Below are positions 19,325 to 28,082 of a DNA stretch of 64,000 nucleotides, one piece after another. Numbering within the stretch: the first letter of the stretch is position 1; every line of letters starts with the position of its first letter. The position numbers and the translations under genes are program-made. Below the pieces are notes generated by a model, which worked only from the letters and a program-made list of their open reading frames with translations, had not been told where the DNA came from and made no database searches. Source of the DNA: Thermotoga sp. KOL6. GTDB taxonomy: Bacteria > Thermotogota > Thermotogae > Thermotogales > Thermotogaceae. Location of the stretch: positions 62,001 through 126,000 of the forward strand of contig NZ_LNDE01000001.1 in NCBI RefSeq assembly GCF_002866025.1, in the 5' to 3' direction.

Positions 19325-19922
19325 TTTCCATCACCTCCCGAATCTTTTCAAGAAAAGTGACAATTTCTTTTCTTTTCGTTCTGTAACTGACTGGATTCAC
19401 AACAACGTGCGTTCTTATGATGAATATCTCATCCAAAACTTCCAAATTGTTCTCCTTCAAAGTTCTACCGGTTTCCGTGATATCAACGATGAGATCAGAT
19501 AATCCCGCGATTGGAGCAAGCTCCACAGAACCTTTCAAAGAGATGATCTTGCAATGCCATCCTTTTGTTTCACAATACCTTCTGGTGATGCGTGGAAATT
19601 TGGTTGCTATTCTTTTTTCTCCCTCAGGCATTTTCTGCCCCTTTGGTGCTGCAAGGACCATCTTACTCACATTTGTAGGGATAAAAAAAGGTTGAATGAG
19701 ATTCGTCTCCCTTTCTAAAAGAACATCCGTCCCACAAAAACCGATATCCGCAGCCCCTTGGATGAGGTATGTGGGAACGTCAAACGGTCTCACCAAGAAG
19801 CATCTTAAGTCTTTCCCTTCGAGAAGGATGGAAGATTCCTTCTCAAATGAGTATCCTGCTTTTTTCAAATATTCCATTACAGATTTTTCCAATCTTCCTT
19901 TTGGTACAGCCAACTTTAACAT
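19299..19922 (-). CDS. hisG: ATP phosphoribosyltransferase, short form
   Basis: 207 residues, the short HisG that lacks the regulatory C-terminal domain and needs HisZ. The start AVPKGRLEKS and the PRPP-binding loop DLIVDITETGRTLKENNL are diagnostic. It commits ATP and PRPP to the pathway. GGAGGGG precedes the ATG. The start overlaps hisZ by 7 nt. Confidence 0.97.
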   Translation of the reverse strand: MLKLAVPKGRLEKSVMEYLKKAGYSFEKESSILLEGKDLRCFLVRPFDVPTYLIQGAADIGFCGTDVLLERETNLIQPFFIPTNVSKMVLAAPKGQKMPEGEKRIATKFPRITRRYCETKGWHCKIISLKGSVELAPIAGLSDLIVDITETGRTLKENNLEVLDEIFIIRTHVVVNPVSYRTKRKEIVTFLEKIREVMEIDKGEKSQ

Positions 19923-20740
19923 GTTTTCCCCTCCAGAAAGATGGAACCACCTACTCCTTTTTCACCGTTTGTTGAGTACTCCCCACCTGCAGCTACAAGC
20001 TTGGAAGAAAACACGTCGTAAACGATGAAAATGATTCCGCTGTACTCTTCCACAGTTCTTGCGAGTGTGAGATCCACTTCAACGGAAATCTGTTTGAATC
20101 TTCTCTGAAGGAAAGACGCTACTTCAATGAGTTCTTCTTTTACCGAAGCGGGAAGGTCCATTCCATCGAGGTTTTGAGGAGAGCGCCTGTAGATACTATC
20201 CTCGATGATCTTCTCAATCTTCGAAAGATCGATATCTTTTACACGAGATAGAAACTCTATCTCCGCCAAATTTTTTGCATCTATGAGGTCCAAGATTCTT
20301 TCATGGATCTCTTCGGGGACCCCTTCCAACAAATCTTCATAAACTTTCGTGTGTCCGATTTCCACTATCAAAGGTCCGGTAAACTTTTTTACAGTGGTTT
20401 CTAAGAGGATTTCGAGTACTTCCAGAGTATCGCTCAAAGAATTCCTGGGAATTTTTTCGAGACCTAAATGATATTCAGCTACCAGATCGCTTCCAAGGTA
20501 TCTGTAAACGAAATCTGCGTACCAAACTTTAACTGGTGATCCAGGTAGATGCTTTTTGCGATAATTAAGAATCGATTTCGTAAAATCTGAACGAATTGAG
20601 TAGAGGTTTCCTTTTCTGTCGATGAAAAAATCGGTTGTCTCTGTAATCGCTTCTGAACGCTCAAGGGCAGGCACGAAAAATGGTTTGTAACCAGATTTTG
20701 AGGCTTTTCTGTAAAAAGAAACTACCATTTCGAAATCCAA
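19916..20740 (-). CDS. hisZ: ATP phosphoribosyltransferase regulatory subunit
   Basis: About 274 residues, a catalytically dead class II aaRS-like paralogue of HisS. It pairs with short HisG and gives histidine feedback control. Recognisable motifs are VPALERSEA, SIRSDFTKSIL and ARTVEEYSGIIF. TTG 20740 is 8 nt after GGGAGG. An in-frame GTG at 20749, the position that would match the start I remember for T. maritima, overlaps the ribosome site. It is the first structural gene after the attenuator. Confidence 0.92.
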   Translation of the reverse strand: MDFEMVVSFYRKASKSGYKPFFVPALERSEAITETTDFFIDRKGNLYSIRSDFTKSILNYRKKHLPGSPVKVWYADFVYRYLGSDLVAEYHLGLEKIPRNSLSDTLEVLEILLETTVKKFTGPLIVEIGHTKVYEDLLEGVPEEIHERILDLIDAKNLAEIEFLSRVKDIDLSKIEKIIEDSIYRRSPQNLDGMDLPASVKEELIEVASFLQRRFKQISVEVDLTLARTVEEYSGIIFIVYDVFSSKLVAAGGEYSTNGEKGVGGSIFLEGKTC

Positions 20741-20765
20741 GCAGTTCACCTCCCTAAAATAAACG

Positions 20766-20793
20766 AAAAGGCCACGTCTTTTTCGACGTGGCC
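20766..20793 (-). terminator. Attenuator terminator in the his leader
   Basis: Perfect 9-bp stem GGCCACGTC / GACGTGGCC with a 6-nt loop, followed by TTTTCGTTTATTTT on the minus strand. It lies between the leader peptide stop and hisZ, 26 nt before the TTG. Its 5' arm competes with upstream GGCCCG (20840-20835). Confidence 0.85.
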
Positions 20794-20794
20794 C

Positions 20795-20840
20795 GTACGA
20801 TTTCTCACCAAGTATTTCCCGGTGGAGAAACCGCCGGGCC
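20795..20840 (-). promoter_or_regulatory. Alternative stems of the his attenuator
   Basis: Three mutually exclusive pairings are visible. P1: CCCGG (20838-20834) with CCGGG (20822-20818). P2: 20832-20821 with 20809-20799, eleven pairs and one bulge. P3: GGCCCG (20840-20835) with CGGGCC (20795-20790). P2 and P3 stack into one long hairpin that removes the 5' arm of the terminator; P1 prevents it. This is the architecture of a ribosome-controlled attenuator. Confidence 0.7.
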
Positions 20841-20894
20841 TTTTCGATGATGGAAATGTTCAGTTAGTGTTTTGGATTCGATCCATGTCCTCAT
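20805..20894 (-). CDS. His operon leader peptide (29 codons, HFHH)
   Basis: ATG 20894 opens 29 codons ending at TGA 20805. Residues 13-16 are His-Phe-His-His (CAT TTC CAT CAT), placed just before the first attenuator arm. AAGGAGG (20913-20907) lies about 12 nt upstream, a little far but strong. The stop codon falls inside the 3' arm of P2, so a finished ribosome would block the antiterminator. It is inferred to sense charged tRNA-His. Confidence 0.72.
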   Translation of the reverse strand: MRTWIESKTLTEHFHHRKGPAVSPPGNTW

Positions 20895-20920
20895 TTCCTT
20901 TCCGTACCTCCTTGGACTTT

Positions 20921-20929
20921 ATTCTACCA
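20921..20929 (-). promoter_or_regulatory. Candidate extended -10 of the his operon
   Basis: Minus strand TGG-TAGAAT. The expected transcript start, near 20914, falls right at the leader Shine-Dalgarno. No convincing -35 is present. Confidence 0.5.
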
Positions 20930-20978
20930 TTTTTGTTTGTAAATTCACCATTTTGAATAACTTTTTTAAAAAACTCGG

Positions 20979-20987
20979 TGTTAGAAT
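20979..20987 (+). promoter_or_regulatory. Candidate extended -10 for the ArsB/NhaD-type gene
   Basis: Reads TGT-TAGAAT, 26 nt before the ATG at 21014. The his promoter lies about 50 nt away on the other strand. Confidence 0.45.
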
Positions 20988-21013
20988 TATCCCGTGACAA
21001 GGAGGCGGATAGA

Positions 21014-22279
21014 ATGAATGAAGCACTACTCGTGATAATTTTCGCAATCCTTGCGTATTATTTCATAATCTTTGGGAAAATAGCCAAATCTGTCATAACA
21101 CTTCTGATAGCCCTCTTCCTCATGGCCATTCGTGTGGTGGAAGGGTTAGAGCTCAAGAACATAGGAGAAGTAGTTGATTTCAACACACTTGGGCTTCTTT
21201 TTGGTATGATGATCATCGTTCATATTTTGAAAGGAACCGGTTTCTTCGAGTATCTCGCCATTTCTGCAGTTAAGATTTCGAAAGGACGATTTTGGTTACT
21301 TTTCGGTTTTCTCATGGTTCTTACAGCAGTAACTTCCGCTTTTCTAGACAATCTCATAACGATTATCTTGCTTTCTCCTATCTTGTTCCTGATTTTGGAC
21401 ACTATGGAAGTAAATCCCGTACCATTTTTCCTTATGGCGATTTTTATCGACAACATAGGAGGTATGTCCACACTTATTGGAAGTCCTTTGAACATCGTTC
21501 TTGGTTCGATCAGTGGCCTGAGTTTCAATGACTTTTTGAAGAACATGGGTCCCGTCGCCGTTCTTATGTTCATAATAGTTTTTTTCCTGTTCAGAAGATA
21601 TACGAAACTCGAGGAAAAATCCCTTGAAAAGTTGAAGAACCTCGAAAACGTGGATCCTACCAGATCGATCACGGATCCTGTGGTTCTCAAGAAGTCGTTG
21701 TTCGTTTTTCTTTCAACTCTGGTGTTGTTTGGCCTTCATTCCGTGATAGAAGTGGAGCTTTCTCTCATAGCACTCATTGCAGCATGTGTCTTGTTGTTGA
21801 TTCTCGGCAAAGATTTTGAAAAAGTTTCTGAAGGAATTGATTGGGACACACTGTTTTTCTATGTAGGACTCTTCATCATTTCTTATTCCTTGGAACAAAT
21901 TGGTGCCATGGAGGCACTTGCCAATTTCTTGAAAATGTTTTCCTTCAACAGATATCTCTTCATTTTTGTGGTAGTTTGGTTCTCTATTTTCGCTAATGCC
22001 TTTTTGAGTGCTGTTCCGGCTACTTTGATTTTGGCGCCCACATTGAAGATTCTCGTTTCTCAAGGTTTCCCAACTTCCCTGTGGTGGGTGTATGCTATCG
22101 GAGCAAATCTCGGCACGAATCTCACTCCATTGGGAGCTGTTCAGAATATAGTGGGGCTTTCTCTCTTGGAGAAGTACACCGGGCACACTGTAAATTTCAA
22201 GGAGTTTCTCAAAACCGCGTGGAGTTACATGTTCATACCGTTTGTTGTAGCGACTCTCTACTCATTTATCATATTTTAA
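21014..22279 (+). CDS. ArsB/NhaD-type ion transporter
   Basis: About 421 residues with roughly 11 hydrophobic segments. It belongs to the ion transporter (ArsB / NhaD / CitMHS) superfamily: the paired re-entrant motifs SAFLDNLITIILLSP and GANLGTNLTPLGAVQN are visible. It could expel arsenite or exchange Na+ for H+; sequence alone does not choose, and no arsR or arsC is nearby. AAGGAGG is 8 nt before ATG 21014; an upstream in-frame start at 20978 lies in the promoter. The 3' end overlaps the converging hydrolase by 18 nt. Confidence 0.82.
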   Translation: MNEALLVIIFAILAYYFIIFGKIAKSVITLLIALFLMAIRVVEGLELKNIGEVVDFNTLGLLFGMMIIVHILKGTGFFEYLAISAVKISKGRFWLLFGFLMVLTAVTSAFLDNLITIILLSPILFLILDTMEVNPVPFFLMAIFIDNIGGMSTLIGSPLNIVLGSISGLSFNDFLKNMGPVAVLMFIIVFFLFRRYTKLEEKSLEKLKNLENVDPTRSITDPVVLKKSLFVFLSTLVLFGLHSVIEVELSLIALIAACVLLLILGKDFEKVSEGIDWDTLFFYVGLFIISYSLEQIGAMEALANFLKMFSFNRYLFIFVVVWFSIFANAFLSAVPATLILAPTLKILVSQGFPTSLWWVYAIGANLGTNLTPLGAVQNIVGLSLLEKYTGHTVNFKEFLKTAWSYMFIPFVVATLYSFIIF

Positions 22280-23119
22280 GAAACGAACAACTCTCCTCAC
22301 TATGTATCTCCTGAAGAAATAGGATCCTTTGTGTCCTGTTGGAAGAAAAACGGTTTTCTTGTTCTTGAGATGTTTATGCAGAGATGCGTAAGAGCGGTAT
22401 GGTATTACCCGATCGAAAAGAGCCCAAAAGAAAAGGATTTTCTGATCGACGAATGGAGCATAAGACAACGGATCATAAAAGTAACAAGCCACTGGAGATT
22501 TTTCTCTAATGTCTTCTAATTTTTGAAAGGATGCTACCACTTCGAAAGAGTCTTTTCTGTTTCTAATACAATCTTTCTCGGATCTGCAACCGAATTCGTT
22601 ACTCTTTTCTTTGTACAACATCCTCAATTTCTCTGTGTAAGGTGAGTACCAGTTTATCCATCTCCAGTCTCCTCCGGAGCAACATACAATACCCTTTTCG
22701 ATACGCTTTTCTCTCGCGAGCGAAAGGATCGTGATCATTCCTCCAAAACTGAATCCCATCATAGCTATGGGTCCGCCGTTATCTTTCCTCACAACATCAA
22801 CCAAATCCAACACATCTTGGACAGCTTCATCGAATCTCTTCACACAGTAAAATGGTGAAGGATGATAAAAGGGTTCTCCACCATTCCAACCTGTTGGAGC
22901 ACGTTTTTCATGGTATGGAAGAACAAGGAACCACGTCTTTATGTTGTATCTCTTGAATCTTTCGCCAAACCACAAAAGATACGGAATGTTTCCATTCCCA
23001 ATCCCGTGAACGAAGATCAGGTTATGTTCAACCTTCTCTGGTTCGAAAACATAAACGCGCACGACTTTACTCTCTTTTACAACGGGTTCGTAAGAACTCT
23101 CAAATGTTATCAGTTTCAA
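22262..23119 (-). CDS. Alpha/beta-hydrolase, probable esterase
   Basis: About 285 residues. The fold is clear: oxyanion HG motif (FVHGIGNGN), nucleophile elbow GFSFGG, acid in FDRVIP and catalytic His in TGHKG. An insertion between the nucleophile and the acid carries two cysteines (GCRSEKDC). The substrate is unknown. TTG 23119 is 8 nt after GGAGG; GTG 23128 overlaps it. It is divergent from minC with a spacer under 60 nt. Confidence 0.85.
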   Translation of the reverse strand: MKLITFESSYEPVVKESKVVRVYVFEPEKVEHNLIFVHGIGNGNIPYLLWFGERFKRYNIKTWFLVLPYHEKRAPTGWNGGEPFYHPSPFYCVKRFDEAVQDVLDLVDVVRKDNGGPIAMMGFSFGGMITILSLAREKRIEKGIVCCSGGDWRWINWYSPYTEKLRMLYKEKSNEFGCRSEKDCIRNRKDSFEVVASFQKLEDIREKSPVACYFYDPLSYAPFVDQKILFFWALFDRVIPYRSYASLHKHLKNKKTVFLPTGHKGSYFFRRYIVRRVVRFLKYDK

Positions 23120-23149
23120 TTCGGACACCTCCGATTAATATTTTAAACG

Positions 23150-23158
23150 TGATAGAAT
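23150..23158 (+). promoter_or_regulatory. Candidate extended -10 for the minC operon
   Basis: Reads TGA-TAGAAT, 18 nt before the minC ATG and directly upstream of its GAGAGGTGAGAGG ribosome site. Confidence 0.45.
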
Positions 23159-23176
23159 CTAAAGAGAGGTGAGAGG

Positions 23177-23809
23177 ATGATAGACTTCAAAATGACGAAA
23201 GAAGGGCTCATTCTTCTAATCAAAGATTATCAAAATCTTGAAGAACTGCTGAATGAGATTTCAGCACGTGTCACTCAAATGGGAAACTTTTTCGCCAAAG
23301 GAGATAGAATCTCCCTCATGATAGAAAACCACGCCAAACACTCCCAAGACATTCCGAGGATCGTGTCTCATCTCAGAAGGCTCGGTTTGGAAGTTTCTCA
23401 AATACTCATCGGAACTGCTTTGGGAGGAAAAGAAGAGAAACTGAAAGTGGAATCCAAAACGACTGTGGAAAGTGCTGGAAAAGTGATCAAAAAGAACATT
23501 CGTTCAGGGCAAACAGTTGTCCATTCTGGTGACGTGATAGTTTTTGGCAACGTGAACAAAGGTGCAGAAATTTTGGCGGGTGGATCCGTCGTTGTGTTCG
23601 GGAAGGCTCAGGGGACTATACGAGCCGGTTTGAACGAAGGAGAACAAGCAGTTGTGGCTGCTCTCGATCTTCAACCTTCTCTCATCCAGATCGCAGGTTT
23701 CATAACACATTCTAAAGGTGAAGAAAACATCCCGTCGGTTGCGCATGTAAAAGGAAATCGAATAGTAATCGAACCTTTTGATAAGGTGAATTTCGAAAGG
23801 GGTGAATGA
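23177..23809 (+). CDS. minC: Septum site-determining protein MinC
   Basis: 210 residues, the same length as T. maritima MinC. An N-terminal alpha/beta domain is followed by a right-handed beta-helix with repeated glycine turns (GDVIVFGNVNKGAEILAGGSVVVFGKAQGTIRAG). It inhibits FtsZ assembly away from midcell. No minD or minE is adjacent. It is the first gene of a nine-gene plus-strand operon. Confidence 0.97.
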   Translation: MIDFKMTKEGLILLIKDYQNLEELLNEISARVTQMGNFFAKGDRISLMIENHAKHSQDIPRIVSHLRRLGLEVSQILIGTALGGKEEKLKVESKTTVESAGKVIKKNIRSGQTVVHSGDVIVFGNVNKGAEILAGGSVVVFGKAQGTIRAGLNEGEQAVVAALDLQPSLIQIAGFITHSKGEENIPSVAHVKGNRIVIEPFDKVNFERGE

Positions 23810-23810
23810 T

Positions 23811-24809
23811 TTGGAAACAAAAAAACTCTTGATGAACCTTTCCAACATTGATGGGCCTTCAGGTTACGAGGAAAAGGTGGTGTCTTACATAAAATCTCTT
23901 GTCGAATCTGAAATGAACGACGTGAGAATCACTAAACAGGGAAGTCTCGTTGGGTACAAAAAAGGTTTGGGGAAAAGGAAACTCGCTTTCTTTGCGCACG
24001 TTGATGAGATAGGTTTCGTCGTCTCTAAAGTTGAAGGAGAATTTGCTCGATTGGAACCCATTGGTGGAGTAGATCCAAAAGTGGTTTGTGCTTCAAAAGT
24101 GCGTATTTATACGAAAAACGGTCTCACTCGTGGAGTCATAGGTATGCTCGCTCCACATCTACAAACTTCAGAATCCAGAAAAAAGGTACCCTCTTTCGAT
24201 GAATTGTTTGTTGATCTTTCTCTATTTGATATTCCTGTTCATGTAGGGGATGTTGCAGTGATAGATCAGGAAGCTTTCGAAACGAATGGAAAGATAGTAG
24301 GAAAAGCGTTGGACAATAGAGCAAGTTGTGCTGTCCTTGTGAAAACATTGGAATTTCTCACCAGGTACGAGCATTCTTGGGATGTGTACTTTGTATTCTC
24401 CGCACAAGAAGAGACCGGATGTCTTGGTGCCCTTACAGAAGCTTACAGAATAGATCCAGATGTTGCTGTAGTGATGGATGTAACCTTTGCTTCGGAACCT
24501 CCCTATCACGATCACATAGAGCTCGGAAAAGGACCTGTGATCGGTCTCGGCCCGGTTGTAGACAGAGCTCTCGTTCAGAAGATTTTACAAATCGCTCAGA
24601 AACACAACGTGCCAATTCAGGAAGAGGCAGTTGGGGGAAGATCTGGTACTGAAACGGACTTCGTTCAACTTGTTCACAAAGGAGTTAGAACCGCATTGAT
24701 CTCTATTCCCTTGAAATACATGCATACTCCTGTAGAAATGGTGGATCCTCATGACGTTGAAGAACTTGCACGGTTGCTTTCTGTGATAGCAGTTGAATTG
24801 GAGGTGTGA
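23811..24809 (+). CDS. M42-family aminopeptidase, first copy
   Basis: About 332 residues. Dinuclear-metal ligands and general base are visible: AHVDEIGF, DNRASCA, QEETGC, MDVTFA and YMHTPVEM. M42 enzymes form dodecameric tetrahedra that trim short peptides. TTG 23811 follows AGGGG by 8 nt; GTG 23802 overlaps it. The minC TGA is just upstream. Confidence 0.93.
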   Translation: METKKLLMNLSNIDGPSGYEEKVVSYIKSLVESEMNDVRITKQGSLVGYKKGLGKRKLAFFAHVDEIGFVVSKVEGEFARLEPIGGVDPKVVCASKVRIYTKNGLTRGVIGMLAPHLQTSESRKKVPSFDELFVDLSLFDIPVHVGDVAVIDQEAFETNGKIVGKALDNRASCAVLVKTLEFLTRYEHSWDVYFVFSAQEETGCLGALTEAYRIDPDVAVVMDVTFASEPPYHDHIELGKGPVIGLGPVVDRALVQKILQIAQKHNVPIQEEAVGGRSGTETDFVQLVHKGVRTALISIPLKYMHTPVEMVDPHDVEELARLLSVIAVELEV

Positions 24810-24812
24810 AGA

Positions 24813-25829
24813 GTGTATCTTAAAGATCTCTCAACCTTATCAGGTGTTTCAGGGGACGAAGGAAAAGTTAGAGACTTCATAAAATCAAAGGTGGAGAATT
24901 TTGCAGATGAAATAATCGTTGACAAGTTAGGAAACCTCCTTGCGTTGAAAAAGGGGAAGGATTCTTCCAAAAAATTCTTGATTTCCGCTCATATGGATGA
25001 AGTAGGATTCATAGTGAGCAAAATCGAAAAGGATGGGAGAGTGGCGTTTTTACCGGTAGGGGGAGTGGATCCCAGAATACTCCCCGGGAAAGTCGTCCAA
25101 GTAAAGGATTTGAAGGGAGTTGTGGGATACAAACCCATACATCTCCAAAGGAATGATCTCGAATCTTCTCCAAAGTTCGAAGATCTGAGAATAGATTTTG
25201 GTTTTTCTTCTTCAGAAGAGGCGAAAAAATACATATCTATTGGGGACTATGTTTCATTCGTGAGTGAATATGTAGAAGGGAAGGAAAGAGTTGTAGGAAA
25301 GGCTTTCGACGACAGAGCAGGGTGTTCTCTTCTCATAGATATCTTGGAGAAAGATATTGTACCTGCGTACGACACCTATTTTGCTTTCACTGTTCAAGAG
25401 GAAACGGGGCTTAGAGGAAGTGCAGTGGTCGTTGAAGAAATAGAACCCACGTGTGCTTTAGTTGTGGAAACCACAACGGCCGGCGACAATCCAGAGTTAG
25501 AAGATCGAAGATGGGCCACCCATCTTGGAGATGGTCCGGCGATCACCTTTTATCATAGAGGATACGTTGTTCCAAGAAAGATTTTCCAAACTATAGTGGA
25601 CACAGCGAAAACCCTGAGGATACCGTTTCAGATGAAGAGGCGGACAGCGGGAGGAACTGACGCTGCTCGATATGCGAAGACAGCTTACGGGGTACCAGCA
25701 GGAGTCGTATCCATCCCTTCGAGGTACATTCACAGTCCAAATTCGGTTCTGGATCTGAAAGATTACGAGAACACCTTGAAACTTGTCATAACCCTCATTG
25801 AAGAAGGAAAAATCGTGGAGGTGAGCTGA
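24813..25829 (+). CDS. M42-family aminopeptidase, second copy
   Basis: 338 residues, a diverged paralogue of its neighbours. Metal and catalytic motifs are intact: AHMDEVGF, DDRAGCS, QEETGLRG, ETTTAGDNPE and YIHSPNSV. Position 3 of the dinuclear site reads VVETT rather than MDVT, which may shift substrate choice. GTG 24813 is 8 nt after GGAGG. The stop overlaps the next start (TGATG). Confidence 0.93.
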   Translation: MYLKDLSTLSGVSGDEGKVRDFIKSKVENFADEIIVDKLGNLLALKKGKDSSKKFLISAHMDEVGFIVSKIEKDGRVAFLPVGGVDPRILPGKVVQVKDLKGVVGYKPIHLQRNDLESSPKFEDLRIDFGFSSSEEAKKYISIGDYVSFVSEYVEGKERVVGKAFDDRAGCSLLIDILEKDIVPAYDTYFAFTVQEETGLRGSAVVVEEIEPTCALVVETTTAGDNPELEDRRWATHLGDGPAITFYHRGYVVPRKIFQTIVDTAKTLRIPFQMKRRTAGGTDAARYAKTAYGVPAGVVSIPSRYIHSPNSVLDLKDYENTLKLVITLIEEGKIVEVS

Positions 25830-26824
25830 TGAGAGAGATGATAAAAAGATTGACAGAGGCATTTGGACCGAGTGGCCGAGAAGAAGAAGTGAAGAGGATC
25901 ATTTTAGAAGAGTTAGATGGTTACATAGATGGTCACAGGGAAGACGGTCTTGGCAACCTCATTGTTTGGAAGGGATCCGGTGACAGAAAAATAATATTGG
26001 ATGCCCACATTGATGAAATCGGTGTAGCGGTCACAAATATAGACGAAAAAGGGTTCCTGATGGTAGAACCTGTGGGCGGGATGTCTCCTTACATTGTACT
26101 TGGGAAAAGGATACGATTTGAAAGCGGAGTTATTGGTGTGGTTGGAATGGAAGGGGAAACATTAGACGAAAGACAAAAAAATGTGAAAAACCTTTCTTTT
26201 GACAATTTGTTCGTTGACATCGGTGTGAATTCACGCGAAGAAGCTGAAAAAGTTTGTCCTATAGGAAGTTTTGGTGTTTACGATAGCAGTTTCGCCGAAG
26301 TGAACGGGAAGTACATTTCTAAGGCGATGGACGACAGAATTGGATGCGCGGTGATCGTAGAAGTTTTTAAAAGAGTAAAATCAAGTGCTACTTTGTACGG
26401 TGTTTTCAGTGTACAAGAAGAGATAGGGATAGTCGGTGCTTCCGTTGCGGGATACAACCTACAAGCGGACGAAGCCATTGCTATAGACGTAACAGATTCT
26501 GCGGACACACCAAAAGCGATCAAAAGGCACACCATGAAACTTTCCGAGGGGCCAGCCTTAAAGGTAAAAGACAGAGCATCGATAAGCAGTAGAAGAATAT
26601 TGGAAAAATTGATCGAGACGGCTGAGAAGTTCAACATAAAATACCAGATGGAAGTCTTGACTTTTGGGGGCACGAACGCGATTGGATATCAAAGAACAAG
26701 AGAAGGAATTCCGGCTGCCACTTTGTCTATACCTACTCGTTACATTCATTCACCCAATGAAATGGTCTCTCCAAGCGATGTGGAAAGTGCTGTGGAATTG
26801 CTGGTCAGATATCTGGGGGAATGA
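25829..26824 (+). CDS. M42-family aminopeptidase, third copy
   Basis: 331 residues. Ligands are intact: AHIDEIGV, DDRIGCA, QEEIGIVG, AIDVTDSAD and YIHSPNEM. It corresponds by order to T. maritima TM1050, a cobalt-dependent leucyl aminopeptidase in my recollection. GGAGG lies 7 nt before the ATG. Three tandem paralogues with different pockets suggest coverage of different N-terminal residues. Confidence 0.93.
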   Translation: MREMIKRLTEAFGPSGREEEVKRIILEELDGYIDGHREDGLGNLIVWKGSGDRKIILDAHIDEIGVAVTNIDEKGFLMVEPVGGMSPYIVLGKRIRFESGVIGVVGMEGETLDERQKNVKNLSFDNLFVDIGVNSREEAEKVCPIGSFGVYDSSFAEVNGKYISKAMDDRIGCAVIVEVFKRVKSSATLYGVFSVQEEIGIVGASVAGYNLQADEAIAIDVTDSADTPKAIKRHTMKLSEGPALKVKDRASISSRRILEKLIETAEKFNIKYQMEVLTFGGTNAIGYQRTREGIPAATLSIPTRYIHSPNEMVSPSDVESAVELLVRYLGE

Positions 26825-26827
26825 AAA

Positions 26828-27526
26828 ATGGCAAGAGTGACCCTCTCTGAGGGACAATCACGGTTTCTCTTTTGGTTCATAGTCGTTGTATTTTCGGCGG
26901 TCATAGGGCTTATCTCCTACAATCTTTATTTGAAGTGGAAGTTGAAGAACGTACGGGTAGAGATCGTGGAGATAAAGCCCGTCGTGATAAATATACCAGA
27001 GGAACTAAAGATACCAGTTGAAACGACTCCTCCGACGCCCCTTTTGGTTGAATTTGAAGAGTTTGACTATGAAAAATTGAGGAATGAAATGGCCGATTTC
27101 GTATCCGAAGAACAAACTGTTTCTTCTTTTGTCGTAAATAAAGATGATGCATTGAGAATCATTAGAAGGTCAGGTCTTCCGTATCTGATCTCTCCAGTTT
27201 CAACTGACACATACTCCGTGGTTCTTCTCGGAGAGTTCGAAGATTTTTCTCAAGTGGCTCAGAAATCTTTGTACGGAGTCTTCGTAATAACGACTGTCTC
27301 TGAAAACCTTTCTAAGGAACTTTCTTACGATTTGAGAGTAGCGGGATATCCTTCCTACGTTTACGCATTTTCAAGGGGAAACATAAAATACTATTCTGTT
27401 GTCGTAGGAGCCTTTCCCACTCTCAAGCTAGCCGAAGATTATTTTGAGAAGCTCGATTGGAATGATATTATGGAACGAATGGGTACAAAGAAACCAGGAT
27501 ACGCTGGGAGGCTGATCTCTCCTTGA
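26828..27526 (+). CDS. Single-pass membrane protein with SPOR-like C-terminus
   Basis: 232 residues. One transmembrane helix near residues 13-32, a proline-rich linker, and a C-terminal segment (ELSYDLRVAGYPSYVYAFSRG ... YYSVVVGAFPTLKLAEDYFEKL) resembling a SPOR peptidoglycan-binding fold. That would fit a cell-envelope role near MinC and OmpH/Skp. The family assignment is by eye. It overlaps the start of comEA by 4 nt. Confidence 0.65.
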   Translation: MARVTLSEGQSRFLFWFIVVVFSAVIGLISYNLYLKWKLKNVRVEIVEIKPVVINIPEELKIPVETTPPTPLLVEFEEFDYEKLRNEMADFVSEEQTVSSFVVNKDDALRIIRRSGLPYLISPVSTDTYSVVLLGEFEDFSQVAQKSLYGVFVITTVSENLSKELSYDLRVAGYPSYVYAFSRGNIKYYSVVVGAFPTLKLAEDYFEKLDWNDIMERMGTKKPGYAGRLISP

Positions 27527-28068
27527 AGATAAAACAATCCCATCACAGAATAGCTTTACTGTTGGTCTTGGCCTTCTTTATTATCCTGGGGATAGTGACT
27601 GACAAAGAGAGTATCCCTGCTGACAAAAAGGTTGATTCTCAAAAACTCATACCTTTCCCTATAGATTTAAACAGTGCCTCCATCGAGGAACTTACTTCTA
27701 TACCAGGTATAGGTCCTGTGAAAGCACAACGTATAGTTGAATATAGAGAAACACACGGTGGTTTTTCCAGCGTGAAGGATCTCATTAACGTTTCTGGCAT
27801 TGGAGAAAAAACACTGGATAAAATATCAAAGTACATCACCGTCAAAGGAGTTGAACAACTCTCTAAAAACACAGTCACAAAACTGAACATCAACACAGCC
27901 ACTTCTGAGGAGTTGGAGAGGCTTCCTTACATCGGTGAAGTAAAAGCAAAGGCTATTCTTGAGTACAGAGAAAAGCACGGTCCTTTCTCTTCTCCCGAAG
28001 AACTTTTGAATGTACCAGGTATCGGTGAGAAAATTTTAGAAAGAATAAGAGGAAAAATCACATTCTGA
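27523..28068 (+). CDS. comEA: ComEA-like helix-hairpin-helix DNA-binding protein
   Basis: 181 residues: a signal-anchor (IALLLVLAFFIILGIV) followed by two helix-hairpin-helix modules (LNSASIEELTSIPGIGPVKAQRI and LNINTATSEELERLPYIGEVKAKAI). ComEA binds incoming DNA during competence; here the doubled HhH unit is unusual against the common single one. The TTG start follows GGGAGG by 11 nt. Confidence 0.85.
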   Translation: MKIKQSHHRIALLLVLAFFIILGIVTDKESIPADKKVDSQKLIPFPIDLNSASIEELTSIPGIGPVKAQRIVEYRETHGGFSSVKDLINVSGIGEKTLDKISKYITVKGVEQLSKNTVTKLNINTATSEELERLPYIGEVKAKAILEYREKHGPFSSPEELLNVPGIGEKILERIRGKITF

Positions 28069-28082
28069 AAGGAGGAAGTAAC

